Source: Cryptomeria japonica (taxonomy: Eukaryota; Streptophyta; Pinopsida; Cupressales; Cupressaceae). Taken from it: a DNA stretch of 64,000 nt. Position 1 is the first letter of the stretch, and each line of letters begins with the position of its first letter. Under the pieces are notes generated by a model. That model searched no databases, was not told where the DNA came from, and saw nothing but the letters and a program-made list of their open reading frames with translations. Below are positions 1-11,564 of the stretch, in pieces. The position numbers and the translations under genes were made by a program. The stretch covers positions 507,361,373 through 507,425,372 of the forward strand of contig NC_081415.1 of assembly GCF_030272615.1 (NCBI RefSeq), given 5' to 3'.

Positions 1-508
1 GAGGGCAAGTGTCCAAGGGAAAAGACACGTGGCCAAAGTGCCATGTGTCTCAAGGAGGGGATATCCAACCCATAGGAGGTTAGAATAAAAGAGGTTAGGG
101 TGTGCAAGATAAGATAGGGTTAGTTAAACCCAAGATTAGATAGAATGGGTTAGGTTAGGGGGTGGTTAGGCTAGGTGGTTAGAAGTTAGGAGCCACGTGC
201 TCAATTTGAATTTAGAAATTCAAATAATTAGGAAAATGGATAATTAATTTCAACAAACTTGGATTTGTTAATCTTAATTATGGGATTAGAAGAATTGATT
301 TAAATGGGGGGAGGATTAATTAATTTAGATTAATTAATCAAAGGGGAATATGATGAACTATATAAATAAATCATTTAGATTTATTTACAAGTAGATGAAT
401 ACGAAAATTAATCAAATTACTTATGAATTTAATTAATTGGAAAAGGGGGATTAATTAAATAACTGTGTATTTAATGAATTATCTTCAGACTATTTTTAGG
501 TGTATACA
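1..508 (-). repeat. LTR fragment of a Ty3-like retrotransposon, cut by window edge
   Basis: Read on the minus strand this starts TGTATACACCTAAAAATAG, close to the start of the LTRs at 45151, 58139 and 62493 (TGTAGACACTTAAAAATAA). AT-rich TTAATTAA blocks and pyrimidine-rich stretches follow, as in those LTRs. The other end lies outside the window, so neither the second LTR nor a target duplication can be seen. It is probably a related but different family, because similarity fades after the first tens of bases. Confidence 0.5.
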
Positions 509-2888
509 CCAACTATAGGTGATATGATTATCAAAATAGGTATATAAGGTCAGCTAAAGTATGGTTATAAAGTCCATCATCAAAAAATATATGAGTGTTA
601 AAGATACCAAAATGTCTGTAAAACGAAACATAAAACTATGGTTCATCACACATATGCAACATCTCAAAGAAGAAATACATAATCAGTGCTCCAATCTCAT
701 ATAACTGAAAGATTCAACTTCACATCAATAGCATACATAATAGAGATAATTAGGCATAATATGTGGATTTCCAAGACTCAGACATAAAAAAACAACGCTA
801 TACTTGATACCCATGTAAACCTGTAACTATCTCCATACAAAATACCCTGAATCTAGTCATACCACAAATCTACATACCACAGATTTTAGTTAACATGTAA
901 AACTTACAAAAACATCTTTGTTAATCTTAAATCTATTTAAACATCCAAACATTCACATTATACATGTCATTTTAACAATGGAAATACCATAGATCTAAAA
1001 AACCCAACGGTTGAAAACAAGAGATCACTGCAACCCAAGAAAGGATAGGAAAATTGTCCAGGAGATTAAACCATATGAAACATATTAGATCCACAACTCT
1101 CAAATGGTCAGTGGCTTATCTTCTAGTGCTTTCATGTAACCATGGGCTAAAACCATGAACCTAATATAATCACTCCATTCCATAGTCCAAAAAATTGGTG
1201 TATCTTCATGTGACCAAGATGTCCATACTCATCCAACATGAACACCTTCTCACTACACATGACCAAAAGGTAAAGGAACAAAACCACTAAACAAGAGGAT
1301 ACATACAAATTATCAAAATCTATGAAGATCCATAAGCATGAGCAGCTCCATGAAGATCCATAACACGAGCTTCAAATGCCCAACATAGATCACATTGATA
1401 ATATTCATGGTTTTCAATTTCACAAATTTATAAAGCAAAGTTAACTTACAAAACATTCATTGCAGCCTCAAAAGCCTTCCAACAACCTTTGATTCCTTAT
1501 AAATGATTCCCACAAGCTCTCCATTCTAAGAAACCAAAAATAGAGGGATACCCAAAACCAGTAACATTCAACTCTGATACCAAATGTTGAGAGATAAAAA
1601 AATTTAATACCAAAGAATTTGAAGATCAATCTCTATCCAATAAACTAATCAAAGAATGAGATTCAAGGATTGGATAGAAGCAACATGAAAATATAAAATC
1701 CATATGCAAATTTGAAAATTAAGTTGCCTTAATTGTCAAAAATTTATGATTAGATCCTTCTTCTTTATGATGCCAAAAATAAATTTGTTAACCATGCGTA
1801 ATAAATATATCTTACGTAAAATTGAAACAATAATAAATAATTATTAACATCCGCATAATATAACATAAATAAGGCATAAATCAGCAACATAACATCCACA
1901 CATAACACAAAATTTACATGGATCAACCCTTGCAGGAAATAACTCCACCAAGAAGAGAGGAAAAACTTGTATTAACAACAATAAATGTGCTTACAATACA
2001 ATCACTTCCATTCTCCTCTTTTCCTCCACCATAGTAGCACCTATGCACATGTGACTCACCTCCTTATGCCTCTCATCTGTCCTTCATTCTCGCAGAGAAA
2101 ACTACATTCAATTGTTCCCCATTCTCTTACACATAAAATCTACACCCAAAGGCTGAATTTATGGAATGGCAGAAGCTCCAAAACCACCAATAAAGGTTCC
2201 CAAAGAAGACTCCTCATAACTCACAACCACAACCCTTGGAATGCCTCCATGAAACTCGAAAAAACATCGATTTAGCTTCCAATACCTTCCCTCTCAACCA
2301 AGAGACACATGTTGCCTCTTTCATACTTCCACTTGGATAAGCCCATATGTCATTGATTTTTCACTTTCTTAATTCATTAAATATCTTATTATAGACATCT
2401 ATAAGAAGAAAACAATATTGAAAATTTATGTTTACAACCCACATTTACTGTTGCTAGTGTAACTCGTCACCCCTTATGAATGTATTACAAACAATGGTGA
2501 GAATTAAATATTACAAATTATTTTCCTAATACATACTATATGCCTTAGGACACTTTTCAAGGATGTTGGAACCACATCATAGGATTTACAAGGTATATGG
2601 CACCTTAATCCTAACATGCTCTTCCAATTGCCTTCACCTTTTGACTTCCATCCTTTGTCATTTTGCCTGTCCACACCTCCTACCATGCCAACCTCCATCA
2701 TGTGTGGTATTTTCCATGGTTGATTCGTCTTGCCTTTCTCCCTTTGGGGGTTCGACCCTACACGACAGTCTTAACACTGTCATGCTCTCACCACTCCACC
2801 ATGGGACCAACAACTTATTTTGATTAATTTAATTTAAGTTGTTTTATTTGATTTTTTAATTCTTAAACAATTTTTAAATTTTAATTAA
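509..2888. other. Non-coding spacer with decayed retroelement sequence
   Basis: No convincing gene on either strand. The short open frames have no family signature and are explained by low-complexity AT-rich sequence. The one interpretable signal is a minus-strand primer-binding site at 1572-1582. The last 70 bases are TTAATTT-type sequence that is partly repeated just beyond 2909. Confidence 0.5.
1572..1600 (-). promoter_or_regulatory. Putative Ty1/copia primer-binding site and LTR end
   Basis: The plus strand reads CTCTGATACCA, two bases, then TGTTGAGAG. On the minus strand this is an LTR end in CAACA followed by TGGTATCAGAG, the usual initiator-tRNA-Met primer-binding site of plant copia elements. 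A minus-strand element would have its 5' LTR from 1585 upward. I could not find the other LTR boundary or a matching 3' LTR below 1572, so this is a relic. Confidence 0.45.
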
Positions 2889-2909
2889 CTTAAATTTTAT
2901 TATGTTATG
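2889..2909. repeat. Left copy of 21-bp direct repeat (probable LINE A TSD)
   Basis: Identical to 6762-6782 over 21 bases, starting CTTAAATTTTATT. The pair brackets LINE A, and the length is normal for target-primed reverse transcription. The repeat is AT-rich, so chance similarity is possible, but a 21/21 match at both ends of the element argues against it. Confidence 0.6.
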
Positions 2910-3124
2910 GTTTCAATTTTAATTTTAGTTATTTAATTAATTTAATTTAATTATTTCGTTTAATTTTCTTGAACAATTCTTAAATTTTAATTATCTTAAT
3001 TTTTTAGGGATAATTTTTTTTTGAATCAGAAATAACAGTACAAAGCAGAGGAGCAACAAGCCCCAAAAAAGGATGGTCCCTAAAGGAACACAACTAATTT
3101 TCCATGTCTTCCCTAACAATCTTA

Positions 3125-3640
3125 TCAAAATCCTGAACACAATTCGGGGAAAATGTCCCCATTCTCCAACATTCCAACATTCCAACCACCCAATCTCTCA
3201 AAAGCCCACTTAGCCAAACAACCTGTAACCCTATTCCACTCATGAGAGACATAACAAAAAGAAACTAACTCCAAGGAGTCTCTCAAACAAAGGATTTGTC
3301 TGTTCACCATAGCCAAATGTCAACCAACATCATCCATCTTCTGTCACTTCAACATATCCACAACAACTTGGAAATTAGACTCACAAATAATATTTCTCCA
3401 TCCAAGAGCACAACCTCTTTCTAGAGCCAATACAACAACAAGAGCCTCCATATAGTTATTAGTCCGTAGGCCCTTATACACCATAAAAGAAAAAAAATAA
3501 TTTCCAAAGCTATACCTGCCAAATCGTCCAACTCCTACATGGCCATAATTTTATCTAGAAGACCCATCCATATTGATCTTAAGGGTCCCCAAAGGTGGGG
3601 GAGACCACTTACCATCTCAATGAGCCTTATTTTTTACATG
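3125..3640 (-). pseudogene. LINE A RNase H domain relic
   Basis: Minus-strand translation shows TNNYMEALVVVLALERG and, nearer the end, EWNRVTGCLAKWAFERLGG. These match the middle (N-x-x-E-x-x-A) and the C-terminal H/E-x-N-x-x-A-x-x-L-A-K part of the plant RVT_3 RNase H found at the end of L1-type ORF2. The domain would remove RNA from the RNA:DNA hybrid during retrotransposition. Frame changes split it. Confidence 0.7.
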
Positions 3641-3761
3641 TCTACCTCTAACTTGTTGTCTCTTGAAAAGTCTATCTCTAAAATGCTCATAAAAAACCTT
3701 CAAATTTTGACAACTTGCAAGTCTCCAAGATCTATCTCCATAGAAAGATCACACTTAGCCA

Positions 3762-4130
3762 TCAAATTTTCCTATATGATTCTAGTAACTCACAACCATA
3801 CTTGTTGTGCCAACTTCCTCTTATCCCAAAAATCTTGCGATTTATTTCTAACCACACTTGCCAAATAATAAAGCAGGGACCAATATCCCATGCCACATGG
3901 AGGAAAGGAGTCTTAGCAGGGAGTTGGCCAAGACTATTCCAAAAATCAATCAAAGAGTTGGCATGAACACAAGAATGCTTCCAAGCTTCCCACCACCAAT
4001 GCCATATTTCCTTGGTGAAAGGACATGTTGAAAAAAAAAGATGAGAGATACTATCCTCATTTTTATTACATAGAACACAAATAGAAGGCCCTAAAATCGT
4101 CTCTTCTAAAGATTCTCCCAATTGAGACAT
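3762..4130 (-). pseudogene. LINE A reverse-transcriptase zinc-binding (zf-RVT) domain
   Basis: The minus-strand frame contains CVLCNKNEDSISHLFFSTCP followed by FTKEIWHWWW. This is the C-x2-C...H-LF-x-C-x-F-x-x-x-I-W pattern of the zf-RVT domain that follows RT in plant LINEs. The stretch of about 120 codons is open, then frameshifts separate it from RNase H. Identification is firm at family level. Confidence 0.8.
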
Positions 4131-4243
4131 CTATTCTAAACTACTAACCATGAGAAAAAGTTACACTCATTCCAAGAAAACCTATTCTATACTTTCTTCC
4201 ACCAAAGAAAATTCACCTCACCAAATGTCACCCTATCAAGCTC

Positions 4244-4896
4244 CTAATATCCCAAAGCCACTAAAAACTTACCCTTCGGATTAGGGCCCCAAGCAAGAAT
4301 ATATGCTCCTTTGGGAGAGTTAAACATTCTACTAGTTAAGATCCTAGCAAGATCATCCCTATCCTCCACAAATCCTCCAAGAGGTAACTCATGTGGTTCT
4401 TTCCATCTAGTCACTTCTCCTTGCCCCAAGCTCAAGGTAACTTTAAAGTCCTCAACTCGATTCTAGCCAACCTCAAAAAAATAAAATTACTAAGACACTG
4501 CAAATGAGGGAATTGAGAAAGAATAGTTGGAAATTCATCCCAAGAGTCCTTCCAAAATAAAGCTTCAACACCTTTGTTGCAAATATAAAAACACATTGCT
4601 TTACCAACTGCGCTCCTCTCTTCAGAGTATTCCAAATCATGGATCCACTACCTATCAGATTGTACCAGGGAACATCCTTTCCTTCCACTCTCCAAAGTCA
4701 ATAATCCAAGCTCTCCAAAGTCAATAATCCAAAGCTTGTCCAAAATTTCCTACCAGAACCCCCAAGGCAATCGATGAGCTGAAAGAGGAACTCCAAGATA
4801 GACAAAAGGAAGAGCACCAATTTGAAACCTCAAAATCCTATCAATCCTAGCTTGAATGAGAGTGGGAGTATCAAACAAGAAAATAAAAGGTTTCCC
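4244..4896 (-). pseudogene. LINE A RT C-terminal region
   Basis: Overlapping minus-strand frames carry the connection between RT and zf-RVT (for example GVEALFWKDSWDEFP, the usual W-x-D-x-W motif of LINE ORF2). At the 4896 junction the reading frame continues from 5916 once the solo LTR and one copy of its 5-bp TSD are disregarded, giving the LPFVYLGVPL motif typical of LINE RT. Frameshifted in several places. Confidence 0.7.
4892..4896. repeat. TSD of solo LTR, left copy (TTCCC)
   Basis: TTCCC directly before TGTTGGAATC; the second copy is at 5911-5915 directly after TCCAACA. Five bases is the normal LTR-retrotransposon duplication. Confidence 0.75.
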
Positions 4897-5910
4897 TGTT
4901 GGAATCATTTGCCGTTGTGCCAAAAGCTCAAACTTTCAGCGCTCGTTACAAACACCAAAATTAACCTAGATCCACGGGAGGCTCACTACCATGTCACAAA
5001 TCCATTGACGTCTCACTGACAAGGGGGCAACTCACTGCCAACAATTCTCCCCTCAACGTGACCTGAGGGATTTGAATCTGTGACTGATGGCTCTGATACT
5101 AAATCTCTTCACAATCACAATACCAAAGGATAAATCACTTATTCGCACATACTCCACTCTTTGATAATGTAGACACAACATCGACACCTAAATTACATGA
5201 ATTTATCACCTATATATACAATTCATCAACCTTGATAACTAGGTCGGCTAAACCCTCAACCCAAAATTATAAAATTACATCACACGATACAAGGATCGAC
5301 CACCAGACCAATATAATGATTTACATGACATAGCATGGACCTAAATAGAATTCCCAAATTCTCAACTCCATCAGAAATCATGCCAAGATCAATCAAAACA
5401 GGCTATACCACCAAGAAAACCGTATAACATGAAAATCATCATCGATTGGTAGAAACCATAAAAAAATTGCACAACGATCAATGCAGATCACTAAAACAAA
5501 TAGGACATGACTAGGAAACATCAACAAGGATGTTAGAATCATCGGGAACAAGTGCACCAACACGACTTATCAAATCTTCATCAATCAACATCTGAAAGCT
5601 CAAGAACATAACCAATCAACAACTATCACTTGGAAAGATAACTTGTTGAGCACCAAATCATGACCATCTAAAATGAAGATACACAAGACCATCCCAAGCA
5701 ATAACCCAAAAACTCAGCACAAGATCTAATCACATCGGAATATACCAGAGGATATACTGAACTTTTCAAAATAGTGATCAGCAAAACAATACTGCACACC
5801 GGATCATAAGATCTTCCCAATCTACAATCACCAGAGAAATACATAGGAATATGTTGACATAAATGACAACAACATATCCTAGCAGCAGCAATAACCAACA
5901 ATATCCAACA
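4897..5910 (-). mobile_element. Solo LTR (copia-like) inside LINE A
   Basis: Starts TGTTGGAATC and ends TATCCAACA on the plus strand, with inverted TGTTGGA/TCCAACA ends and the 5-bp duplication TTCCC on both sides (4892-4896 and 5911-5915). Minus orientation is preferred because that reading shares GATCCGGTRTGC and a TGTTGTCATT-like 5' part with the solo LTR at 15837. No coding domain is present. An internal GGCTCTGATACT resembles a reversed primer-binding site, so a short TRIM-like element is an alternative to a solo LTR. Confidence 0.75.
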
Positions 5911-5915
5911 TTCCC
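5911..5915. repeat. TSD of solo LTR, right copy (TTCCC)
   Basis: Matches 4892-4896 exactly. The LINE A reading frame resumes across the pair. Confidence 0.75.
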
Positions 5916-6761
5916 TTCATTGATCTTTTGTCCTGTGGCTTTCATATAAATATCCAAAGCTTTTCTAAAGTTGGTATCTTCATTGATTTTGGCAATACCC
6001 ATTAAAGTAGTGTCATCTACCAATTGGAGATGGGAAGAAGGAGGAAGACCATGACCCCAATTCCAACCTTGAAACAATCCTTGCCTAACCCAAGACTTGA
6101 TAAATATTCCCAATCCTTTAGCCATTAAAATGAATAAGTATGGGGAGAGGGGATCCCCTTACCGAAGACCTCTAGAGACACTGAATAACTTAGTGTGCTC
6201 ACTATTAATAAGAATTGCAAAAGAGGAAGAAGTGATGCAACTCATTACCCAACTGATCCACTCAATTCTAAAACCAAAGACAATAAGCACTTTATGCAAG
6301 AATCTCCACTTGACCCTATCATACACTCTAGCCATATAATTTTATGAACATAGCCTTCTCCTTAGAGATTGTCATAGAATGCACAACTTTTGCAACTATG
6401 ATAATCCCATCCAAAATTTGTCTTGTAGCTACAAAACAACCTTTCTCTCTGGAGATTAATCTATTTATCCATGGCATGAGCCTTTTTGTAACCAACTTTA
6501 TAATTATTTTATAAATCACATTACACAGAGTTATAGGTCTAAAGGAGTCAAGAGAATTGGCTCCCTCCTTTATAGGAATAAGAGAAAGAAATGTAGCATT
6601 CAAAACCTTGAGCATTTGTTTGTTCCTAAAGGACTTTTACACAACTTTGAAAAGATCCATCTTAATTATTCCCCAAAATTCTTGATAAAATTCTATAGGC
6701 ATCCATCTAGCATAAAACCTTTACCCTTCTTCATTCCAAATACAACTACTTCAACAAATAG
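5916..6761 (-). pseudogene. LINE A reverse transcriptase, fingers and palm
   Basis: Minus-strand frames show EFYQEFWGIIKMDL, LNATFLSLIPIKEG, FRPITLCNVIYKI and a later LVDDTTLMG. The last is the catalytic (Y/F)-A-DD-T box, here LVDD. These are the ordered RT motifs of plant L1 ORF2. Upstream sequence stops at the direct repeat at 6762, so endonuclease and ORF1 were never inserted. Several frame changes; no intact ORF. Confidence 0.8.
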
Positions 6762-6782
6762 CTTAAATTTTATTATGTTATG
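6762..6782. repeat. Right copy of 21-bp direct repeat (probable LINE A TSD)
   Basis: Perfect match to 2889-2909. It lies immediately beyond the 5' truncation point of LINE A. Confidence 0.6.
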
Positions 6783-7176
6783 TTTTTTTTTCCTATAATT
6801 TAATAGCTGCTAGGGGCAATGCCCTTTGTATTAATTAGAATAAGAGATTTACATTGACAATTGGACTAATACTGGTCCATATCTACCATCATTTATTCCA
6901 TACTAACTATTCCTAGCAAAAAATTCATCATAAACTGTAATTATAGTCCCCACCCCTACTATTGACATATATGTTTCAATATCTATAGAATGCATATAGT
7001 CCAGTATGTAAACCCTATCAATACCCATAGCTAAATCACCCCCCAACTTACAAAATAGTGTCCATCCACCCCAACAAAAAACCACAAAAATTGTCACCAA
7101 AATTGGAAAATGGTGACTGTGAGTATCAACTTCAAAAAAATAATATATCTTCATCATGGGAGGATGATCCTACCCA

Positions 7177-8250
7177 TCAGTCTTCCTCCCCGCCTGCTCT
7201 CAACTTCCTTACTATCACAACTCTAGCCACCACTGGATAGTCATTGCTACACACATCATGAACAGAGTTAGCGGCCACCTCCTCCACATCTCTTGAATCG
7301 TTCGCCACCCAATCTTCACCGATGCCAAAACCCCAATCTTCCCCATTCTCATTGTCACTCTCCATCATTAGGCCTTCTTCCTCCATGTAGCTCTTCAACC
7401 ATTTCCCTTATGACTCCTAGTTGATCTTGGCAAGCCGCAACAGGAGTGTAATGCTTTGTTCCATGCCCTTTCATCACTCTTCAAATGTCTCTGGCAAATA
7501 GGTGTGGACTCTAGGGAATTTCCTCACCTCCACCCCACACCCAACTAGCTTATAGTAGTCCTTTGGGAGTGGAATGAGGAGGTTTCCATTTATATTATCT
7601 AGTACAACGTCAATTTCTCCTAAAAATGCATATTTGAACACCATCTGGCATAGGTGCCTGACCTTCACCTTTGACACTCCCATATAAACCAAAATAGCTA
7701 AGAACATTGTTGTGATGTCTATGTTTAGCCTATAGTGATGGCAGGATTTTATGAACTCTTCTTCCGACATCTTTTTTTCTACATGTAGGACCAAGTGATG
7801 CCCCGAAGCTGAAATGGCCTGCATGTGCTTGTCTCTCACCTCTCCTAGAAATTCTATCTACTGCTTAGTGGATTCTAGTAGAATGGGTGTGTCCATCACT
7901 CACCGCTCAAAGTGGTATGTTGGTAGAGAGAGCAAAGTGAATAATCCTTCTCCGTTGTCTTCCTAAATATAACCTCGCCTTGAATTGGTATAATGAGGTT
8001 CTAACCAATCTATTTAATGCCCGATCATTCAACACATCACCCCAAATCTATGAATTTCTTCTCAAGATTTTTGCCAACCTGTGTTGTCTTTGTAAAGTAC
8101 TTGGCATGTTCCCTTAGTCTGGTGAGCCACTATCCAAACATCATCTTCTCTTGTGTCTTCACCACATGTCTACCATCTGTACACAATTAGTTATATTTCA
8201 AGTCTTTAAGTGGTGACACTTTCTTAATAATGATTATAGAAATTCACTTG
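7177..8250 (-). pseudogene. Unrecognised coding relic downstream of LINE B RNase H
   Basis: After RNase H ends near 8350, the same strand still carries coding-like frames: TDGRHVVKTQEKMMFG, then LREHAKYFTKTTQVGKNLEK, then IPIQGEVIFRKTTEKDYS, then a 121-codon open frame (7474-7839) with KKMSEEEFIKSCHHYRLNID and IPLPKDYYKLVGCGVEV. I do not recognise the family. It could be an extension of LINE ORF2, a captured gene fragment, or part of a neighbouring older element. Stops and shifts break it. That it is former coding sequence is fairly likely; its origin is unknown. Confidence 0.4.
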
Positions 8251-8349
8251 GCCCATCACATCTACTTCTTATTGTGAGTGCTTCTCAAAGAATCAAATAT
8301 TGCCAAAATCGTACTTCCCCACCCCCTCAACGTGCTGCCCTATTCGTTG

Positions 8350-8771
8350 CCTCCTTTGCCAACCTGTTAGCTAGCTCATTTCCTTCCCGACATATGTAGC
8401 TAACTTTGTAGTCCTCCAGTTCACATCCCTAATTAGTTGTAGACATTTAGGGTCCCATTAAGTCTAATAACATTGATTGTGATTAGGGAGTCTCCTTCTT
8501 GGTGAATGTGATTGGCTCCTATTTCGAGACCCATCTGCAACCCAATAAATGTCGCTCTGAATTTGGCCATGTTGTTGGTGGTGAATTCTAATGGGATTGA
8601 ACTCTCTTCGATTGTCTTGCCATCCTCATCTTGAGCTATATAGTCAACCCCGCTTGGTCCTAGATTTATCAAAGATGTGCCATCAAAATTGATCTTAATC
8701 CACCTTACATTAGGAGCACACCATTTTGCATCTCTTATGTTCCTCTCTTTTATTCCCCCCCCCCCCACCAT
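8350..8771 (-). pseudogene. LINE B RNase H domain relic
   Basis: Minus-strand translation gives VRWIKINFDGTSLINLGPSG (first catalytic Asp in NFDG), NNMAKFRATFIGLQMGLE, then HQEGDSLITINVIR (Asp in EGDS). After a frameshift it gives YICREGNELANRLAKEA, the C-terminal helix with the final acidic/Asn region. The order and spacing are those of the plant RVT_3 RNase H. A C-run at 8756-8768 flanks the N-terminal side. Confidence 0.8.
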
Positions 8772-8879
8772 CTCCTTGCATATGAGGGATTTTCAATCCT
8801 ATGAGGACTTTAGATATCCTCTCATCCCAGTTTACAAATAGATTATTCTTGAGAGCCTTGCTCCTAGCTATTTCATTGA

Positions 8880-9230
8880 CAAGCTCTGTTAGCTGCCTTC
8901 AATCTCACCCCATAGTCTCTCGCATTCCATTTCCTTGCCTTGGAAGATCCTTCTATTTTTCTCCTTCCAGATTTCCCAAATGATTGTGGATAGGTCCACA
9001 ATCCACACACTGCCAAACAAGAAATTCCCGCCATAATGTGACCACATTTTGAACCAAGATTCAATATCTTGAGGGATTTTCCACTGAAAATTTAGTTTCT
9101 CCAGGATTTTTTTCCAGCAAACCTCCACATATGGGCACCCAAGCAACAAACAATCAACAATTTTACTGTTGCTTTTATAGAGAATACATCTCCCCAGCCC
9201 CTGAAATCCATACCTTGCCAAATGATCTTC
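8880..9230 (-). pseudogene. LINE B zf-RVT zinc-binding domain relic
   Basis: The minus-strand frame of about 110 codons contains KSNSKIVDCLLLGCPYVEVC, WKKILEKLNF and IVDLSTIIWEIWKEKNRRIF, the latter being the I-W-x-I-W-x-x-R-N-x-x-I-F signature that closes zf-RVT regions of plant LINEs. The first Cys pair is degenerate (ILYKSNS). It lies between RT and RNase H as expected. Confidence 0.75.
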
Positions 9231-9943
9231 TGTGAGAATCTTATTTTGTATGGCTAGTCGGGTGAATACCCCATCTTTAGGTAAAATGTTTTTTCTCCAT
9301 AGAAGCCTATATGGCCAATCTATTTTGGCGAAAGTAGCTTCTTTGACTTTGTATCCAAACTTTACCTTGTAGATTCATGTGCTCACCCCACACCACCTCA
9401 CCACATCACTTTTCTCTAATGGGACAAAGGTCTTGTTCCTTAGCATGGAAGCAAGTGTGTCTTTCTGATTCATAGGCGCATTTAGGTCTTGCAGAGAGTG
9501 CCACTCCCATGCTGAAATTCCATTCTACTCCTTGATAGCCCTGTAATTATAGACCTTGCTCCCCCATCTATGTGAGGTCTCCTCACAAATCTCTTCTAGA
9601 TTGGGATGGCTACCAATTGGCTCCAAACCTCCCCATTAATCATTCCAAAAGGAAGCACTTTTCTCATTTCTTACTTCCCAAGTGACATGCTTTATGACTA
9701 TATCCCTGCATTCTAATATGTAGTTCCATATTGTTGGGCCTCTTGGTGGTTCAATAGTTGTTAGGATTCGAGTTAGGTTATCCAAGTCCAGATATTTTCT
9801 TATAATAATTATAACCCACTTTTTCTCCCCTCTTTCATATAAATTTCATTGTAGTTTAGCAAACATAGCCAGGTTCATGAGTGCTAGTTGTCAAATATCG
9901 AATCCTTGTGCCTATTTTGGTAGGTAAGTTTTATCCCAAGCCA

Positions 9944-11059
9944 TCAATGGAAGTTTTTTTTTTCTCCTATGCCTCTCCAAAAGAATGTCCTCATGATTTG
10001 AATTAGAACATCTTCAATCGTCTTAGGCAATTTCAGACATACCATCAAATAGATAGGAATGGCTGATTGGACTACCTTAATTATAAGGAGTTGACCTTCT
10101 GAGGTAAGTGATTTTCCTTTCCAAGTTTCTATTTTATTTTGGTAGTTGTTGATGAGATTCTCCAAGTAGCATTTCTTGTTTTCTCCCACAAATAGTGACA
10201 TCCCCAAAAACCGACTTGGGAAGTTTGCCACCTTCAAATTTGGTATCCTTGATAACTCTCTTTATAGACTAGGTTGTGTGTTTAGCAAGAAAACCTCTGA
10301 CTTCCTCCAATTGACTCTTTGCCTCAATGCCTTAAAATATTCATCTAGGAAATTTTTGATGGTCCTAGCTTCCCTTTTGCATGTTGAGCCAAAAAAGATG
10401 GTATTGCCAACAAATTGTAGATGTGTGATAGGGTTCAATCCATCAGTCCTTGTTATGTCTTGTCATCTTCCTACCCTTCTTAGTTCATTGATGTTTCTGC
10501 CAAGTGCTTCCACCATTATGATGAATAGAAAGGGTGATAATGTGTCTCCCTGTTTGATTTTCCTAGTTGAGGAGATGAACCCTTGTGCCACACCATTCAC
10601 CAATATAGAGAATTTTGGGGTAGAGATGCAACTTTTAACCCAATTGACCCAATTATTATTGAATCCAAACTTCTCAATGACTGCTATCAAGAATTGCCTA
10701 TCAACCAAATAATAGGCCTTCAATATGTCCAACTTCAATATCATGTAGGCCTCCCTTGTCTTCCTGTCCAAATAAATAGTCTCACGCATCACAATGATCC
10801 CTTCTACTATTGATCATCATGGTGCAAACCCACTTTTCTCCTTAGAGATAACTTTACTAATTATATTTTTGAATATATTTACAATAAACTTAGTGACTTC
10901 CTTGTATACTATGTTGTAGAGGGCGATTGGTTTGAAATCACCCATTGTCTGTAGATCCTTCTCCTTTGGGATGAGGGCCAGAAAGGTGTGATTCATTGCT
11001 CCTAACATGACCATTTTCTTCCTTGATTCTTCTGCTATCATAGCCAAATCATCTCCCAC
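9944..11059 (-). pseudogene. LINE B reverse transcriptase relic
   Basis: Ordered RT blocks on the minus strand: AMNHTFLALIPKEKD, FKPIALYNIVYKEVTKF, KLDILKAYYLVDRQFL (catalytic Asp of the first palm motif), KQGDTLSPFLFIIMVEALG, and finally MKVANFPSRFLGMSLFVGEN. The DD box lies in the interrupted stretch near 10420. Three separate open pieces in different frames show indel decay. The enzyme would prime cDNA synthesis at a nicked target. Confidence 0.85.
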
Positions 11060-11564
11060 AATGTCCCATAATTTTTAAAAGAAGCTGGCAGGGAAGCCAT
11101 TGGGGCCAGGTGCTTTGTTTGGGTTTAATTCAAAGATAGTGCTCTTAACTTCCTCTTTCTCCACCTTTTGGTATAGTTATTTGTTGTGATGTTCATTGAT
11201 TACCAGAGGATTGGAGTTGAGTATCCTTTCTCTATATTTTATGTGTTCCTGTACGTCTTATTTAGTATGACCTAAAGAAATTAACAACTTCCTTGTTGAC
11301 TTCTTCTATGGACTGTGTGGTCACCTCATCCTCCCTCTTGATTTTAGTAATCTTATTTATAGTTATGTTGGCCACCCCCATTAAATGAAAGAATTTAGTG
11401 TTCCTATCCCCTTCTTTGAGCCATGTTTCCTTAGATTTTTCTCTCTAGAAGCATTCTTCTTTCTTTAGGATATCAGGCGGTTCTTCTTTTAGAGCCTTTT
11501 CTACCTATAATTCCTCCTTTTTCATTTCGTACTTAACAATTTTTTCATTGAGCCTAAATAGCTC

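Larger units (their letters stand above)
2910..6761 (-). mobile_element. LINE A: 5'-truncated L1-type non-LTR retrotransposon, interrupted by a solo LTR
   Basis: Minus-strand order from high to low coordinates is RT fingers and palm (about 6775-5916), solo LTR insertion (5910-4897), RT C-terminal part (4896-4244), zinc-binding domain (4130-3762), RNase H (3640-3125) and a T-run at about 3007 on the plus strand matching a poly(A) tail. No endonuclease or ORF1 is present, so it is a typical 5'-truncated insertion. Stops and frameshifts throughout mean it is dead. Flanked by 21-bp direct repeats. Confidence 0.8.

Noticed and set aside
70-190. Interstitial telomere repeat (GGTTAGG-like motifs)
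   Set aside because: Irregular spacing and unit; the plant telomere unit TTTAGGG is not tandemly present. It lies in an LTR-like fragment.
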